A program made the translations under genes and the position numbers. Positions 35,384-46,779 of a DNA stretch of 64,000 nucleotides are shown here, piece after piece (the first letter of the stretch is position 1; the number at the start of each line of letters is the position of its first letter). Under the pieces are notes generated by a model. It made no database searches. It was not told where the DNA came from and was given only the letters and a program-made list of their open reading frames with translations. This DNA is from Solen grandis (lineage: Eukaryota > Mollusca > Bivalvia > Adapedonta > Solenidae): contig CM037789.1 of the NCBI GenBank assembly GCA_021229015.1, forward strand, positions 34,422,346-34,486,345, given 5' to 3'.

Positions 35384-36132
35384 TCGTTTCGTCGACCAAC
35401 CGTTTTGTCTAACTGATTATGTATAGTAAATGAAAAGTCGTTTCGTCAACCTTAATTTTCAGTAGGCGGAAGGTGTGAAATAATTTGATAAACACAGTCA
35501 AGTATTATAATAAATATATTTTAATGCTGACCCCATTAGCATCGTATCTGATCTATAGAAATACCATGTTTGTATCTTTTAAATATCATTAATCAATCAT
35601 CATTTTCATCATCATCATTATGTACAATAAAGACAAAAAAATAAGTGATAACTGTTTGTTTGTTATTCCTTCTAGTGTGCTAGTTATTATGTATGTATGG
35701 TCCTCTTCCACTCAAAAAAAAAAATAATACGGACATTAAACAATCCGTCATCACCGCCATCATCACAAAGAAGTACAACATTAATTATGTATGAATGGTC
35801 CTCTCCCGTTCTGTAAAACAAGTTTCAATTTTTTTTCCAACACCTCATGGACAAAATGAGAATACAAAAAAAAAAATAATACATATACGTTAAACTAATA
35901 CTGTCATCATCACTTAAAACAAAGACCGAATAATGTGTGATAAAAAATGTTTCTTCCTCCTAAACTTGTGTGCCTAATTATGTTAAACAGTTACACATGC
36001 GCGAGTAATTAGGTGTGAATGACCCTACAAAAGTATTTCACACCTTCCGCCTACTGAAAATTAAGGTTGACGAAACGACTTTTCATTTACTATATATAAC
36101 CAGTTAGACGAAACGGTTGGTCGACGAAATGA
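35384..36132. mobile_element. MITE with ~100-bp terminal inverted repeats
   Basis: The left arm at 35384-35482 (cgtttcgtcgaccaaccg through cagtaggcggaaggtgtg) is matched in inverted form at 36034-36132 (cacaccttccgcctactg through cggttggtcgacgaaa). By eye only a few mismatches occur. The ~550-bp interior is AT-rich and contains diverged subrepeats (tatgtatggtcctcttcc, tatgaatggtcctctccc). It holds no transposase frame. It is probably a non-autonomous DNA transposon or foldback element; the superfamily is unknown and no clear target duplication was seen. Confidence 0.8.
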
Positions 36133-36250
36133 CACACACCGGGGCACACGCCGGGTACCACTTTTTAGTCATTCCACTAGTAGCACAGCTTTATTTCTGT
36201 TTATCCTTACCCTCTTTATACAACATTCACGATATGTATTGATCTGAATA

Positions 36251-36275
36251 AGAGAGAGAGAGAGAGAGAGAGAAG
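36251..36275. repeat. (AG)n microsatellite
   Basis: About 12 AG units in a row after aata. Confidence 0.95.
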
Positions 36276-36279
36276 CAGA

Positions 36280-37130
36280 TGTGAAACATATCCTAACTCG
36301 AAATCGAAAGTAGCATATATTGTTTTAAGACACAATCTTATACATACTTGTTTTTGTAAATCATCAATACAGTTCCATACGTGTTGATTATAATAAATAT
36401 TTATTATAATAAATAAATGAAAGCCATTATTAAGTATTTATACAAAATTAATGTATTCAAGGATAAGGATTAATCTGACGATATTTAAAAAGATGAGAGT
36501 GCTGTTCGTTTCGTTTGTATGCCATGATAAGCCAGCCAACATAATCACTCACTGACTAGTGCATTAAAGAAACACAAAGTACCGATGAATACCTGTGAAT
36601 TTTCTTTTTTTTCTGCCAATTTCCCCGATTTGTTTCTGCTTTCTTTTCTTAGAAAAAGAGAGATAACTCTAAATGAATTAAACGCGGATACTGCAATCAA
36701 AGCACTGAAAGCACAGAGGTTTTGTGTGTGCCTCAAATGAAAGGAGCTCGTCAAGCTGCAGAATTGCTGGGTCCCTTTTTTTGTCAGATACAAATGTTAA
36801 ATAAAATAATGATATATTGTTGTTTAGTTTGCCTTTTTTGATACAGATAATACATATTGATGGAAATCATATTAACTGCAGGTAGGAGAATTAGGGGGGG
36901 GGATTTGCAATGACTCAGAATTAATGCTTTCTATGTAGGTTATTATAACAACATTAAATTACCAAATCCCGCTATAACTCCCAAATCAATAAATGTCATT
37001 TACCTCGCATTGACATTAATGGTGATCTTGAAGTTCAGGTTAGAATCACCCTAATATCCTGTATTTGTCCTCATTGGTAGCGATCGTGTTTAAAACTAGG
37101 GCACCTTGTTCTATTGATTATGTACTTGAT
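36280..37130. other. Noncoding stretch
   Basis: A short palindromic AT run lies at 36392-36415 and a G9 run at 36893-36901. The minus-strand frame at 36545-36793 shows no family signature. No supported gene. Confidence 0.4.
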
Positions 37131-37149
37131 TAAGGATTCAAAGGTAAGA

Positions 37150-37275
37150 GTTTAACGCCATAGAATATAAGGATTTTTCAGGACCTCCCCAGGCTCAAAG
37201 TACTGGTACAACCCAGGAACCGATGAGAGGGATTAGTATAATCTCAATTCCCAATTGACGTAAAAAAATAAGTCG
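37150..37275 (+). mobile_element. SINE (tRNA-Arg-type family) body fragment
   Basis: ggacctccccaggctcaaag, tactggtacaacccaggaac, gagagggattagtataat and cccaattgacgtaaaaaaat match the body and tail order of the SINE at 58014-58215. The head is degraded. Confidence 0.65.
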
Positions 37276-37444
37276 TAACCCAACAAGCACTAATCTATCA
37301 TAATCACTTGCACAACACTGCCTCTTGTAAAAGTAGAATTCTAAGATACACAGGGTCTGTAGAGAAAAGACTGGAATTTTCTCATTTATAAACTTCCACT
37401 GAAACATTTTTCCCTCAAAATTTGAAAGGCACTTGAATTTGGAT

Positions 37445-37920
37445 TGACTTTAAAGACAAAGGCAGAGCGAAAGTGAACAAGATTTGTCGGAACAACACAT
37501 ATGCTCCCCTACGCTCCCTCAACTCCCATCGAGGTCAATATAACCTTGACCTCTGACCAACTGACCCAAATATCAATAGGGTTCTAACCGTTCATTTACT
37601 AGTCATGACCAATCACTCTATGAAATTTGAGGAATGTGGACCCAAGCATTCTCCATTTATTGATCAGAAATGTTTTTCATTTAAGGTCACTGTGACCTTG
37701 ACCTTTGACCAAGTGAAACCAAAATCAATAGGGGTCATCTATTAGTCATGATCAATTACCCTATGAAGTTTGAGGAATATGGGCCCTAGCATTCTACAGT
37801 TATCGATCGGAAATGGAGTGGACTACCGACGGACCGACAGACAGTCCGACCATCCGACCTACCAACATTTGCAAAACGATATGACCCCTTTTCTTTGAAG
37901 GAGGGCATAAATATAACAAT
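37445..37920 (+). mobile_element. Short element with two ~165-bp core units
   Basis: Two core units share gtgaccttgacc(t/c)(c/t)tgaccaa, ccaaa(t)atcaatagg, tgac/tgatcaat(c/t)ac and tatgaa(a/g)tttgaggaat. They are followed by gactaccgacggaccgacag, an ACGG-like microsatellite. The organisation (core, then microsatellite) resembles the pearl-like elements above but the sequence differs, so I treat it as a separate family. Confidence 0.55.
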
Positions 37921-38188
37921 CCAAAGAGAGCTTCGGGCACACTTAAACTCCAATGTAACAAATTCGTGAGTTGTACATACCACTGCCAGTGAAGAAATTA
38001 TTGAGTTTGTCACTTTTACATTATTGTTGGTTTCAAAGTGAAGTAAGTATATCAACAAAACAAAACTTTTATTCCTTAATCCATAATTTGTTACAACAAA
38101 TCAGTTGAGGTATGAGAGAGAGAGATCCATAGTTATATATCTCCAATATCTATTTGTAAGAATTTTATTTAAGTCATAAAGTCATTTA

Positions 38189-38288
38189 NNNNNNNNNNNN
38201 NNNNNNNNNNNNNNNNNNNNNNNNNNNNNNNNNNNNNNNNNNNNNNNNNNNNNNNNNNNNNNNNNNNNNNNNNNNNNNNNNNNNNNNN
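38189..38288. other. 100-N scaffold gap 3
   Basis: Exactly 100 N between contigs 3 and 4. Confidence 0.99.
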
Positions 38289-39384
38289 AAATCAGTAAAC
38301 ATTTATAGAATCTATTACATGGAACTTTTTACATAATTCCGCTCTTATCTTTCCGAAATGTCTTTTGCCCAAGGGAAATAAAGGGTCATGGAATATTTAC
38401 AATGGCAAGCAAGTTTATTATTGGAATGAATAAATGCATGACCAGTGTTTGCAGATATGATGCTTTTCTTATTAAGTGTACTTTCCATATATTTGTATAA
38501 AACATCGGTTATGGCCATTCGATTTTGAATATTCATAAGATAGCGATATATTTTGGTCTTGTGGGATGTAAGTGATTGAGAAAATAAATCAAATCTTGAA
38601 TATTTTAGGGTGCCGAAGTTTATGAATTCATTCAGTTTTTTCAAACACATATAAAACAGAGAGGTAGGAAACTCTTGTAATATTTAGACACACGGCAGTT
38701 CATTGAATATTGCAAATTCTCAAATAGGTTTGGAAGAATCACAGAGGAAAATATAACAATATCATTAAATAATCCTTTCTCCACGGCAGGGAATTATTTT
38801 CAGTTCGATTTGTCTTTTAAAATATGCGTAAAACTCAACAAGTGTAGCAGAAAAAACAACACATTTCACATAGTTAATTCCCATCCGGGGACCTTTCCTC
38901 CGGTGACCGTGTAAAGACGTATAAAGTTGGTACAAAAAAAAAAAAAAAAAACTCGAGGGTTATCCGTTATCCTTGTCCACAATGTCTAAACATTGCCAAA
39001 ATAATCAGAAAATGATTGCTAGGCTTTACAAAAGAAGAAGAAAAGTTATGTCACCATGCAGGTACTTTTCTATTTTACTTCTTGACTCATTTCAATACAA
39101 AAAGTATCATTTTGATGGTAATGTTATGTTCTATTGTAAGATACAGTATACTTTTACATATCACATTTCAGCTATCACTCTATATCACGGAAGGGTTATG
39201 AAAGATCATTACTCTCAACGGGGGTTCGTACGCTCGTACTCACATCCTTTAGAATTGCATTGTACGAAAACTCTGGACAATGGCGAAGCAACACAATCGA
39301 CCTTTACTGTTTGTTAACGATTGAAGCTAATATATATCACAATTTACTGTTACATGTATACCTTTGTTATACAACTGATAGGTT
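38289..39384. other. No recognised gene; poly-A run
   Basis: A long A run lies at 38935-38951. Two frames of about 100 codons (minus strand 38345-38650; plus strand 38973-39317) have no signatures I recognise. They are the longest non-repeat frames in this contig and remain unassigned. Confidence 0.35.
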
Positions 39385-39605
39385 TACATTCACGTTCCCT
39401 CACCGCTGTGGGTTCGAATCCCGGTAGGGACTTCGGATTTTTCATGTGAGAAAGCCTTCCAGCTGGCTTGCGGTAGGTCGGTGGTTCTACCCGGGTACCT
39501 CTGTGTACTCGGGGTCTTCCTCCACCTGTAATTAGCTGGACGTCGCTATATGACTGAAATACAATTGCAGCGACGGAAACCCCAATACAACAACAACAAC
39601 AACAT
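39385..39605 (+). mobile_element. SINE B with tRNA-like head
   Basis: Best copy of the family. It has a B box GTGGGTTCGAATCCCGG at 39409, then agaaagccttccagctggct, tgcggtaggtcggtggttct, ggggtcttcctccacctg and tatatgactgaaatac, and an (AAC)n tail at about 39590-39604. The A-box half is degraded. The minus-strand frame at 39350-39628 is antisense to this SINE. Confidence 0.75.
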
Positions 39606-39609
39606 TCAC

Positions 39610-42600
39610 GTTCAATTGTACATGACATGTGGTGCCTCGATCACAACTTACTGTATAATTTGATGATATAACTTGCCGCGTATCTGAATGATACAAATTA
39701 TTTAAAAGATACACTTATACTTACAAGACCAATAGTACAAATGTTAGCATTTCCCTTGTGAAATTCCAATGTTACAAACATGCCTCACAGTAAGATGCAA
39801 TTGTCTTACAGCCTCCAGTGACACGAAATGTCCCCAAGGGAAATAAAGACAATGTAAAATTAAAATATACAGATATGTCGTGTCATCAAATTTACATACT
39901 AACCATATACGAGAGCTGCCAATTTCTTGAATATGTCGGGGACAATCATTTTAACATTTTGTGTATTCCAACATCATTTCTGAATTTAAACGTTTATTCT
40001 CAGCAGAGTAAACACAAAGGTCTAGTCAGCACCAGTTTCTAAATTCTCGTACTGAAGAAATTAAAAACTATTTTCGTACACATAACATATATGTTCGGAG
40101 TAAATAGAGTGACACTACACATTTTTAATGTCAGTTTTGAGGCTCCGCCCTTAAATATTTTACATTAAAAAAGATTCGGATTTTTTCAGCACTGAGAATC
40201 TTTTGAGTGATACATTTATTTTAGTTGCTTGAAAATGGCTCATCATAATAATGATAAGCATTTCGTATTTACGAATTACGATTTTGTAAATTCGAAATAT
40301 TATTTATCATTTCTAAAAATACCAAATATTATTAAAAAAAATACCCACCCTTCTTATTTTTACCACGGGAACACCAATCGATTTTATCAATATTTCATTT
40401 TCGTTGGTACATATCATATGCATTTTCTAGAAAACAAATCAAATCTACGGAAATTATGTTAGGTGTATAGAGCAACTGAAATTTGTTAATTAAAACACAG
40501 TTTCAACGTTATTCAATAAGGTTCATGCTTTTTCATTCAGTCTTAAAATAAATGAGACTCATCACTGCTAAAATATTTCTTGTATGCTACCGGCATTATC
40601 ATCCGTAAAGGTAATTAAAATCTCATAATTTATTTATTTGTTCTGTCTTGTCTAACTGTTTTCAAAGTTCCCAGAATTTGCGAGGAGGCTTCCGATAGGT
40701 GAAAAAACGGCCGTCGATATTTGACAGGACGTTATATATTAGAGGTTAGACCAGCTTTTTAATATTTTAACGAAAGATTAGGTATTATTTCATTTGTCTT
40801 AAAATGATGCTTTGACGAAAACTGAATATTCATTTTCGATGGTAACCACTTATAGATATTGAAACAGTTAAAATATTTTTTAAAATAAGGCTTTGAAAAT
40901 GATATTTACATGCAATTTTAACATCAAAACGTACGCATGCCTGTTAATTTTTCAAACATTTTCATTTCATTTGAAGATTCATTTAGATTTAGCATCACAA
41001 GGAATGCAATATTCACGCCCTTCAAACAAAGAGTACAAGAGATAATTTGATAAACTACAGCATGAGGTCCCGTATACCTCTGAACGGGATTTATTGTCCT
41101 CCTACGCCAGCTTCCAAAAATAAAAAGAATTATATTTTATTATATCATTTTCTTTTTGAACGGCTGTCCGGGGTTATAATATTGTCTAACATAGTTTTAC
41201 TTTTCTAAAGTCTCAAACGTCAAAGCATTCCGGACATTAGAAATAATACTTATATTGCTTTTGTTATGATAAAATGTTTCTGGCATGGCATCAAATCGGA
41301 TGTGTGATTTTTAACATAATCACAATTCGATACATTTGTTACGCAGATGCCCCAATTGAATTATGCAGCTCGGATGAACTGTTTATCTTTAACTGATTTA
41401 TGCCCCCGGCAGAAATGTTTGTTTTGAAGGTCCAAAAATATGGCGAGCATTGCCGTTTTCTTGTGTCTTGATACGTATCACGATATTTTTTTTAAACAAT
41501 GCAGTTCAAGATAAGTATTGCAGAAGCAAACTAACTGCTCACTTTCATACTTTTAATCAATAGGTGTTTATATAAAAAAAAATTCTTGCATTGAATTGTT
41601 AACAACATTTATTCCAAAACATTGGAATAACAAGAACCAAACATAAATCTTGTTAAGTATCAAATAAACTATTATTGTGAAAGTAAAAATAATAAAAACT
41701 GAATTCTGACTTTTGTTTTCGGGAAATGACGTATGCGGTAGCATTGCGAATGTCAAATGTGTAAGAAATTGTTCGCGTTCTGCGATACTTGTTATCCGTA
41801 TCAATGCATCACAAGGTAAAGTATGTATTGCATCACGATGTATTTATAATTTCTTTCCAATGCATACATCGAGGACAAGATATATCGCAATGCATCGATA
41901 AATCGTTACAAAAATGCACCAAAAGACCAAATGACGTCATCATCACTTAAAGGTTTTGAAATACATGAAGGTAAAAGTCCGAGGGTGCCAAATCAGTGGA
42001 ATGCGGACACTAGGCAGGATATCGTATTTACACTCAGTTGCTGCAGCCACAGCAACTCAGGTACATTGAAATGGAGCAACTCCTTCGAGTTTTCCTTTCC
42101 GATTCTCTTAGTTTTCTAGCTCGCTTGAACAATGCAGCCTGATTTCTAATACCAAAATATGAGGTGCAATCATTAACAATATTATTTTTTATGTCATCAT
42201 GGAGCATTGGGAAAAGAAAACAAGGCTAGGCCAGGAATTCTCTGATGCATAAAGGATAACTGCGTCTCAATCAAGTTTTAAACAGCTTTTAATGGTTTCT
42301 AAATGATTCTTGATACCAGTAGTACAAATGGTAAGCCAACATGAAGGCAGCTGTTTTATGTTTTGCCCCACACGGTATACAGTTCTGCATCGACCTAGAT
42401 TCGCAAGAAGAAATAAACGCAAAGATGGTCAATTCAAAAATAATTTCTTGGTGCATTTTCTTTTATAAATAATATAAACGATCATAAAGAACGAAATACG
42501 CCAACCATATTCCTTATACTTCAATCATCTCTGCAGAATGTCTGCTTTATATGACACGTACATAAATATTCAGAATTTTATTGATTAAAGACCTACTGTT

Positions 42601-43205
42601 ATGAAATCTTATCTTACCTTACGACAATACGATGGACAAAATCTGAATGTACCAAAACAGTTTCGAAATATCAGATTTATGATGCATGTTTTGGAAAAAT
42701 TAAGTGACACAAACAAAACGAAATAAAGTTAACAATACGTACATATATTTCATCGTTTGGGGTAACATACTCAGATTACACATGCTTGATAAATCCTATT
42801 ATTTTTACCGTTTAGATTTGATGGTATCAATTCCATGGCGCTATATGTGTCAATGACGTTAAATCGATGTTAATGTTCAACTGATTGAGCAACGATGTAA
42901 TGATTAATATACAACAGGCGGGGAATGTAAAAGAGACGGATCTCAAGACTTTTAAGTAAAGTGCACAATTAAAAAAGAGAATAATATCAGAAGAAACAGT
43001 CGATTTTTCATCCTCTACATTTAAAGTACTTCATACAATATCAAATTATGGTGAACATAACATTATCTAATTGTCGCATTCTGTAATTCTTCAGCGTATA
43101 TTTGCTGAAAAGGTAAATAAGCAGATGATTAACCCAACTTTCGAGACTTCCATTTAAACTATTAAGTTAAAGAAAAAAGACAAGTCCATTTTGACCCTCT
43201 TTTCA
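39610..43205. other. Long stretch without a supported gene
   Basis: AT-rich DNA. Around 41805-41905 'aatgcatc' phrases recur (tatcaatgcatcacaagg, cgcaatgcatcgataaatc), typical of a degraded interspersed repeat. The frame at 41931-42119 is unassigned. About 42340-42730 is similar to about 61900-62270 and is listed separately. Confidence 0.4.
42340..42730 (+). repeat. Diverged segment, partner of 61900-62270
   Basis: Runs such as gttttatgttt, gtcaattc(a/t)aaaa, ttggtgcat, ataaataat, gaccataaagaac and atatgaca(c/t)gtacataaata occur in the same order and spacing in both segments, with many substitutions between. This is an old duplication or two copies of a dispersed repeat; no coding frame is shared. 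Confidence 0.65.
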
Positions 43206-43221
43206 GTTTCAGCATATTTGA

Positions 43222-43368
43222 CTTGACTTGACTTGACTATTTGAGTTTACCGTCGCTTCGACAGTATTTCAGTCATATAGCGACGTCCAGCTAATTACAG
43301 GTGGAGGAAGACCCCGAATGCACGGAGGCATCCGGGTAGAACCACCGACCTACCGCAAGCCAGCTGGC
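43222..43368 (-). mobile_element. 5'-truncated SINE B with target-site duplication
   Basis: Flanked by the 11-bp direct repeat agcatatttga at 43211-43221 and 43369-43379. In sense it starts inside the body (gccagctggcttgcgg) and ends in a tail with (CAAGT)n, so it is a truncated retroposed copy. It is well preserved, suggesting fairly recent insertion. Confidence 0.85.
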
Positions 43369-43379
43369 AGCATATTTGA

Positions 43380-44435
43380 ATGTTAATTCTCAGTAAGTGA
43401 TAATTTTTAATGAGAATCATTCCATTCTTGGGTGGAGCGGAATTTTATATTAAGGTACTACATTATTCACTAAGTAACACGTTTATATCAGCTTCTAATT
43501 ATACTAATGTTGATTTTTTTAATTTATATTATGGAAGTCACATTGAATTCTCCCGCGGCCTTTTTTTATTTATTTATATATATATATATTTTTGTGGCGG
43601 TAGGGATTTTATGGCATTTATATAATCCATATGTTAAAATCATTTTATTTTTTATAGAAATATGGCTAGATATTAGTATGTTTATACGAAGAGTGGTGCT
43701 TGTTTTTAAGGAACACATTTCCTGTCGGTTGAAATGGTTTAATATTTATTTGCATGTAGCATGGTATATTCAATTAAGACTAAGTTAAAAGTCATTAGAA
43801 TTTTATTGACTCATGGGCTTTTACTGCATAAGATCATTAAGTATTGAATGATTTTGGGAATACATAAGTAATCAAGCTCATTGTGTCTGCAACAAAATAT
43901 CACTTCAATAATTATACGAGTATAAATATTCAATGCTTTATAAGTAAAACGTCGTGTATTATTGATAAAAATATTGATAGGAATCAACAATTGGGCCCAT
44001 GAATATTGTCCAGTTTCAATTTAATATAATAATAATAATAATAATAATAACAATCATAATAATAATAATAAAACACAACAAACAGGAATAAGTATATTAA
44101 GATTTTATAGAGGATAGCAAAAGATAATGAAAACATAAGAATTTAATTGGAGAAATTTTTGAAGGCAAATGTGTAGACGCCCAAGGGACAGTCTCCCATC
44201 ATATTCATGGTATGCGTAGTGGTGTGTAGATAAGTCATTTTAGTAAGGTCCTTGAACTGTAGACATAACATATATTTTTCTAAAATTGGTATGTTAAATT
44301 TATAAATACCTGTTTCATACCATCCGTCAAAAAATATGTCTTACAAAAAATGAAATACAAAATTCTACAAAATATTGAAGTTACTTTGAAAAACATCATT
44401 CAGAGTAGAAACTTCGTTCGATAGTAGATAGATGA
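43380..44435. other. Noncoding stretch with (AAT)n
   Basis: A TA-rich run lies at 43567-43592 and an (AAT)n microsatellite at 44028-44070. The hydrophobic frames at 43410-43788 are made of AT-rich low-complexity codons. No gene seen. Confidence 0.4.
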
Positions 44436-44444
44436 TTAAAAAAC

Positions 44445-44645
44445 CAAGTGGTTATAGCATTCGTCTCATGAACAAGAGGTCATAGGTTAGATTCCCAGCT
44501 GTGACATATCAGTTTCGTAAATATGCCACTGGTAGGGCTTTGCGCAAATGATAAGTTGACCGTGGTGACAGGTGGTTGTTATCAAATTACATAATTGTAG
44601 TGTGAGCTATATTCGCCCCAGTCAGACCAATTAAAATGGCAGCAC
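44445..44645 (+). mobile_element. tRNA-derived SINE, third type
   Basis: The A-box-like accaagtggttatagcattc, an anticodon-arm-like segment and the B-box-like aggttagattcccagctg are spaced as in a tRNA gene. A ~140-bp body follows (atgccactggtagggctttg, gttgaccgtggtgacaggtgg, gccccagtcagaccaatta). The head is too diverged to be a functional tRNA. Confidence 0.55.
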
Positions 44646-44649
44646 TCAA

Positions 44650-45360
44650 ACGAACAGTATAGAAGCAAATACTGAACGTAAGGAAATCACTACATTTTTT
44701 AATTTTAACCTAAAACAATATATCACTATTACAGAACAGAACCATGGTTTAGTTGCATTGCATCATATCAGGTCTCATGATCCGATTTGTAAATTCACTA
44801 TTGATATTTTTCTTTCCTTTGATGTCTACGATGGTATTCAGTCGCAAAAGAAAATAAAGACTGAAATATGTGTTAATCAAAATCTTATGTTTGGGCTGTA
44901 AACAATTTCCTTAAATATCAACACTAAAAAATTTTCAAAAAAGCTCACTATATAGATCATAAACATATGTCAATACCGAAGAAAATATATTTCGGAAGAA
45001 ATAACTTCAAATATATTAATCAAACCTCAATGCAAAATGTCTTTTGCAGATGATTATAATTTATTGTATCTGTTCGGTTTTGAATTATGAAATAGTTTAC
45101 AGCTTATCGATAGAAAGATCATTTCAGCTTGGGGTATCCGACGATGGAAATATTTAGATATCAAACAAAATCCACATACAATAAGTTACACTAGATAAAT
45201 ATAAAATGAGATACTGGGATTTAAGGCATACATGAGATCAAATTCGGATAAGAAACTTTTTTTCCACTAAATTGCACTGAACGATCCGATTTTATAGTCA
45301 ACATTTTTTTTTAAGTATGAGGAAAATGAGTTTAGCTATACGAGATGTTTTCCTTGTTAG
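44650..45360. other. AT-rich noncoding stretch
   Basis: No gene, repeat or regulatory signal recognised. Confidence 0.4.
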
Positions 45361-45364
45361 AAGT

Positions 45365-45640
45365 TACGTCCTAGCAATAGCATTTCTGTCATTTAAGGCC
45401 CATCTATATGAGACAGATACAGTGTTGTCACACTGCTGATTTGCACCGCAGATATATGACATTATTCAACACACGATCAAATTACGTTCAGTTGCGACCT
45501 TGTATCGAATCCGCGACCTCCCGCTGCCACGGAGACACTTGACATAATTCAACACACGATCAAATTACGTTAAGTTGCGACCTTGTATCGAATCCGCGAC
45601 TTCCCGTTGCCATGTAGACACTCGGTCCCCCGAGTATATA
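45365..45640 (-). mobile_element. Diverged SINE A with internal ~82-bp duplication
   Basis: gtcatttaaggcccatctat, gagacagatacagtgttgtc and acactgctg follow the minus-strand SINE A order. The head part (cacacgatcaaattacgtt to ccgcgac(c/t)tcccg(c/t)tgcca) occurs twice in tandem, at about 45459-45540 and 45541-45622. Confidence 0.65.
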
Positions 45641-45649
45641 AATATTTTT

Positions 45650-46460
45650 ACCATTACATTACAACTTGATATAAAATGGTGTCCGATACAAGAAAGACGA
45701 GCAGACTGTCTCAGTATTACTGCCAGAACTTGTTATCATTCTTTTCCCCACAAACTTACATTCAGAAAGACATATGTCAAAACTATTTTCTTTCGAGTAT
45801 CACTGTGAAGTAACAGTGCAGTGCACATGTACTTCCCGAGTTTGTTGTATAGACAGTTACAAGCTTTATACCGACGTATAACGAACTAATGATGCTTTGT
45901 ACATCACGTGAATTTGGTAAAATGTTCAGTATGTTTCTGAATATTAATATTCGACTGAGTACAAGAGACAGTGACGTTAGTATTGAAGGTTAAAATATGT
46001 CTTGCATATTCAAAAATCAAGAGAACGTAGACCTTAATTGCAGAATTACTACTAATATTCATAAACATTGAAAAACAAACAACAAAAAAAAAAACCTCTA
46101 ACATATCTCTTTTTGTTAATTGAAATCGGCAGTTTATTTCAAGCTGATGTCTAAACGTCATAAGTTTATGTAAATTTAAAATATACTGTTGAATGGGCGG
46201 TATTTGACCGAATATAAAATGTTTGTTCCAGGAAAAATGTCAGTCTTCCATAACTCTTTCCTTTTGGGACCAACGTGTGTGGTTCTCAATCAATTTGGTA
46301 GACAACCTCATCAAAACCATTATCATCAAAATAAAGAAAGATAAGGACGAAAAATACCATCACACTTTCCATAATGATCAATTATCAGCCTTGAACAGAA
46401 AGCTTTTGTCGAAAAACGTTTGATTTTTACCTTCCATTAAGTTTGTAAATACATTTTGTA
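45650..46460. other. Noncoding stretch
   Basis: No recognised exon. The frames at 45904-46161 and 46223-46423 show no known signature. Confidence 0.4.
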
Positions 46461-46462
46461 TG

Positions 46463-46776
46463 TTTGTTTGTTTGATTGGTTTAACGTCCCGCCGACAGCA
46501 TTTCAGTCATTTGGATGACGATGTCTACTTGAGACAGATATAGTGCTGCCACACTGCAGTAACGTGTCGTAGACATGTGGCATTGTACCACACCCAGTCA
46601 CATTATCCTGACACCAGGCCAACCAGTCCTGCAACTACCCTTATATGCTGAGCGCCAAGCAAGGGAACTATAACAGTACCATTTTTACGACTTTGGTATG
46701 TCGCGGCTGGGGATCGAACTCACGACCTCCCGCCCCCGAGGCGGACGCTCTTACCACTTGGCCACCGGGGACGGTA
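46463..46776 (-). mobile_element. Full-length SINE A
   Basis: In sense: ccccggtggccaagtggtaa (A box), the anticodon-arm segment cgcctcgggggcggga, B box GAGTTCGATCCCC, the body, and the tail tttcagt/tgactgaaatgctgtcgg followed by acgttaaaccaatcaaac. The head resembles tRNA-Leu/Ser class sequences, but the arms have substitutions that exclude a functional tRNA. Confidence 0.8.
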
Positions 46777-46779
46777 AGA

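Noticed and set aside
39350..39628. 92-aa minus-strand frame with a Cys run
   Set aside because: Antisense of SINE B and its AAC tail.
43410..43788. Hydrophobic frames resembling a membrane protein
   Set aside because: Low-complexity TA-rich DNA that yields Ile/Tyr/Phe codons; no conserved signature.
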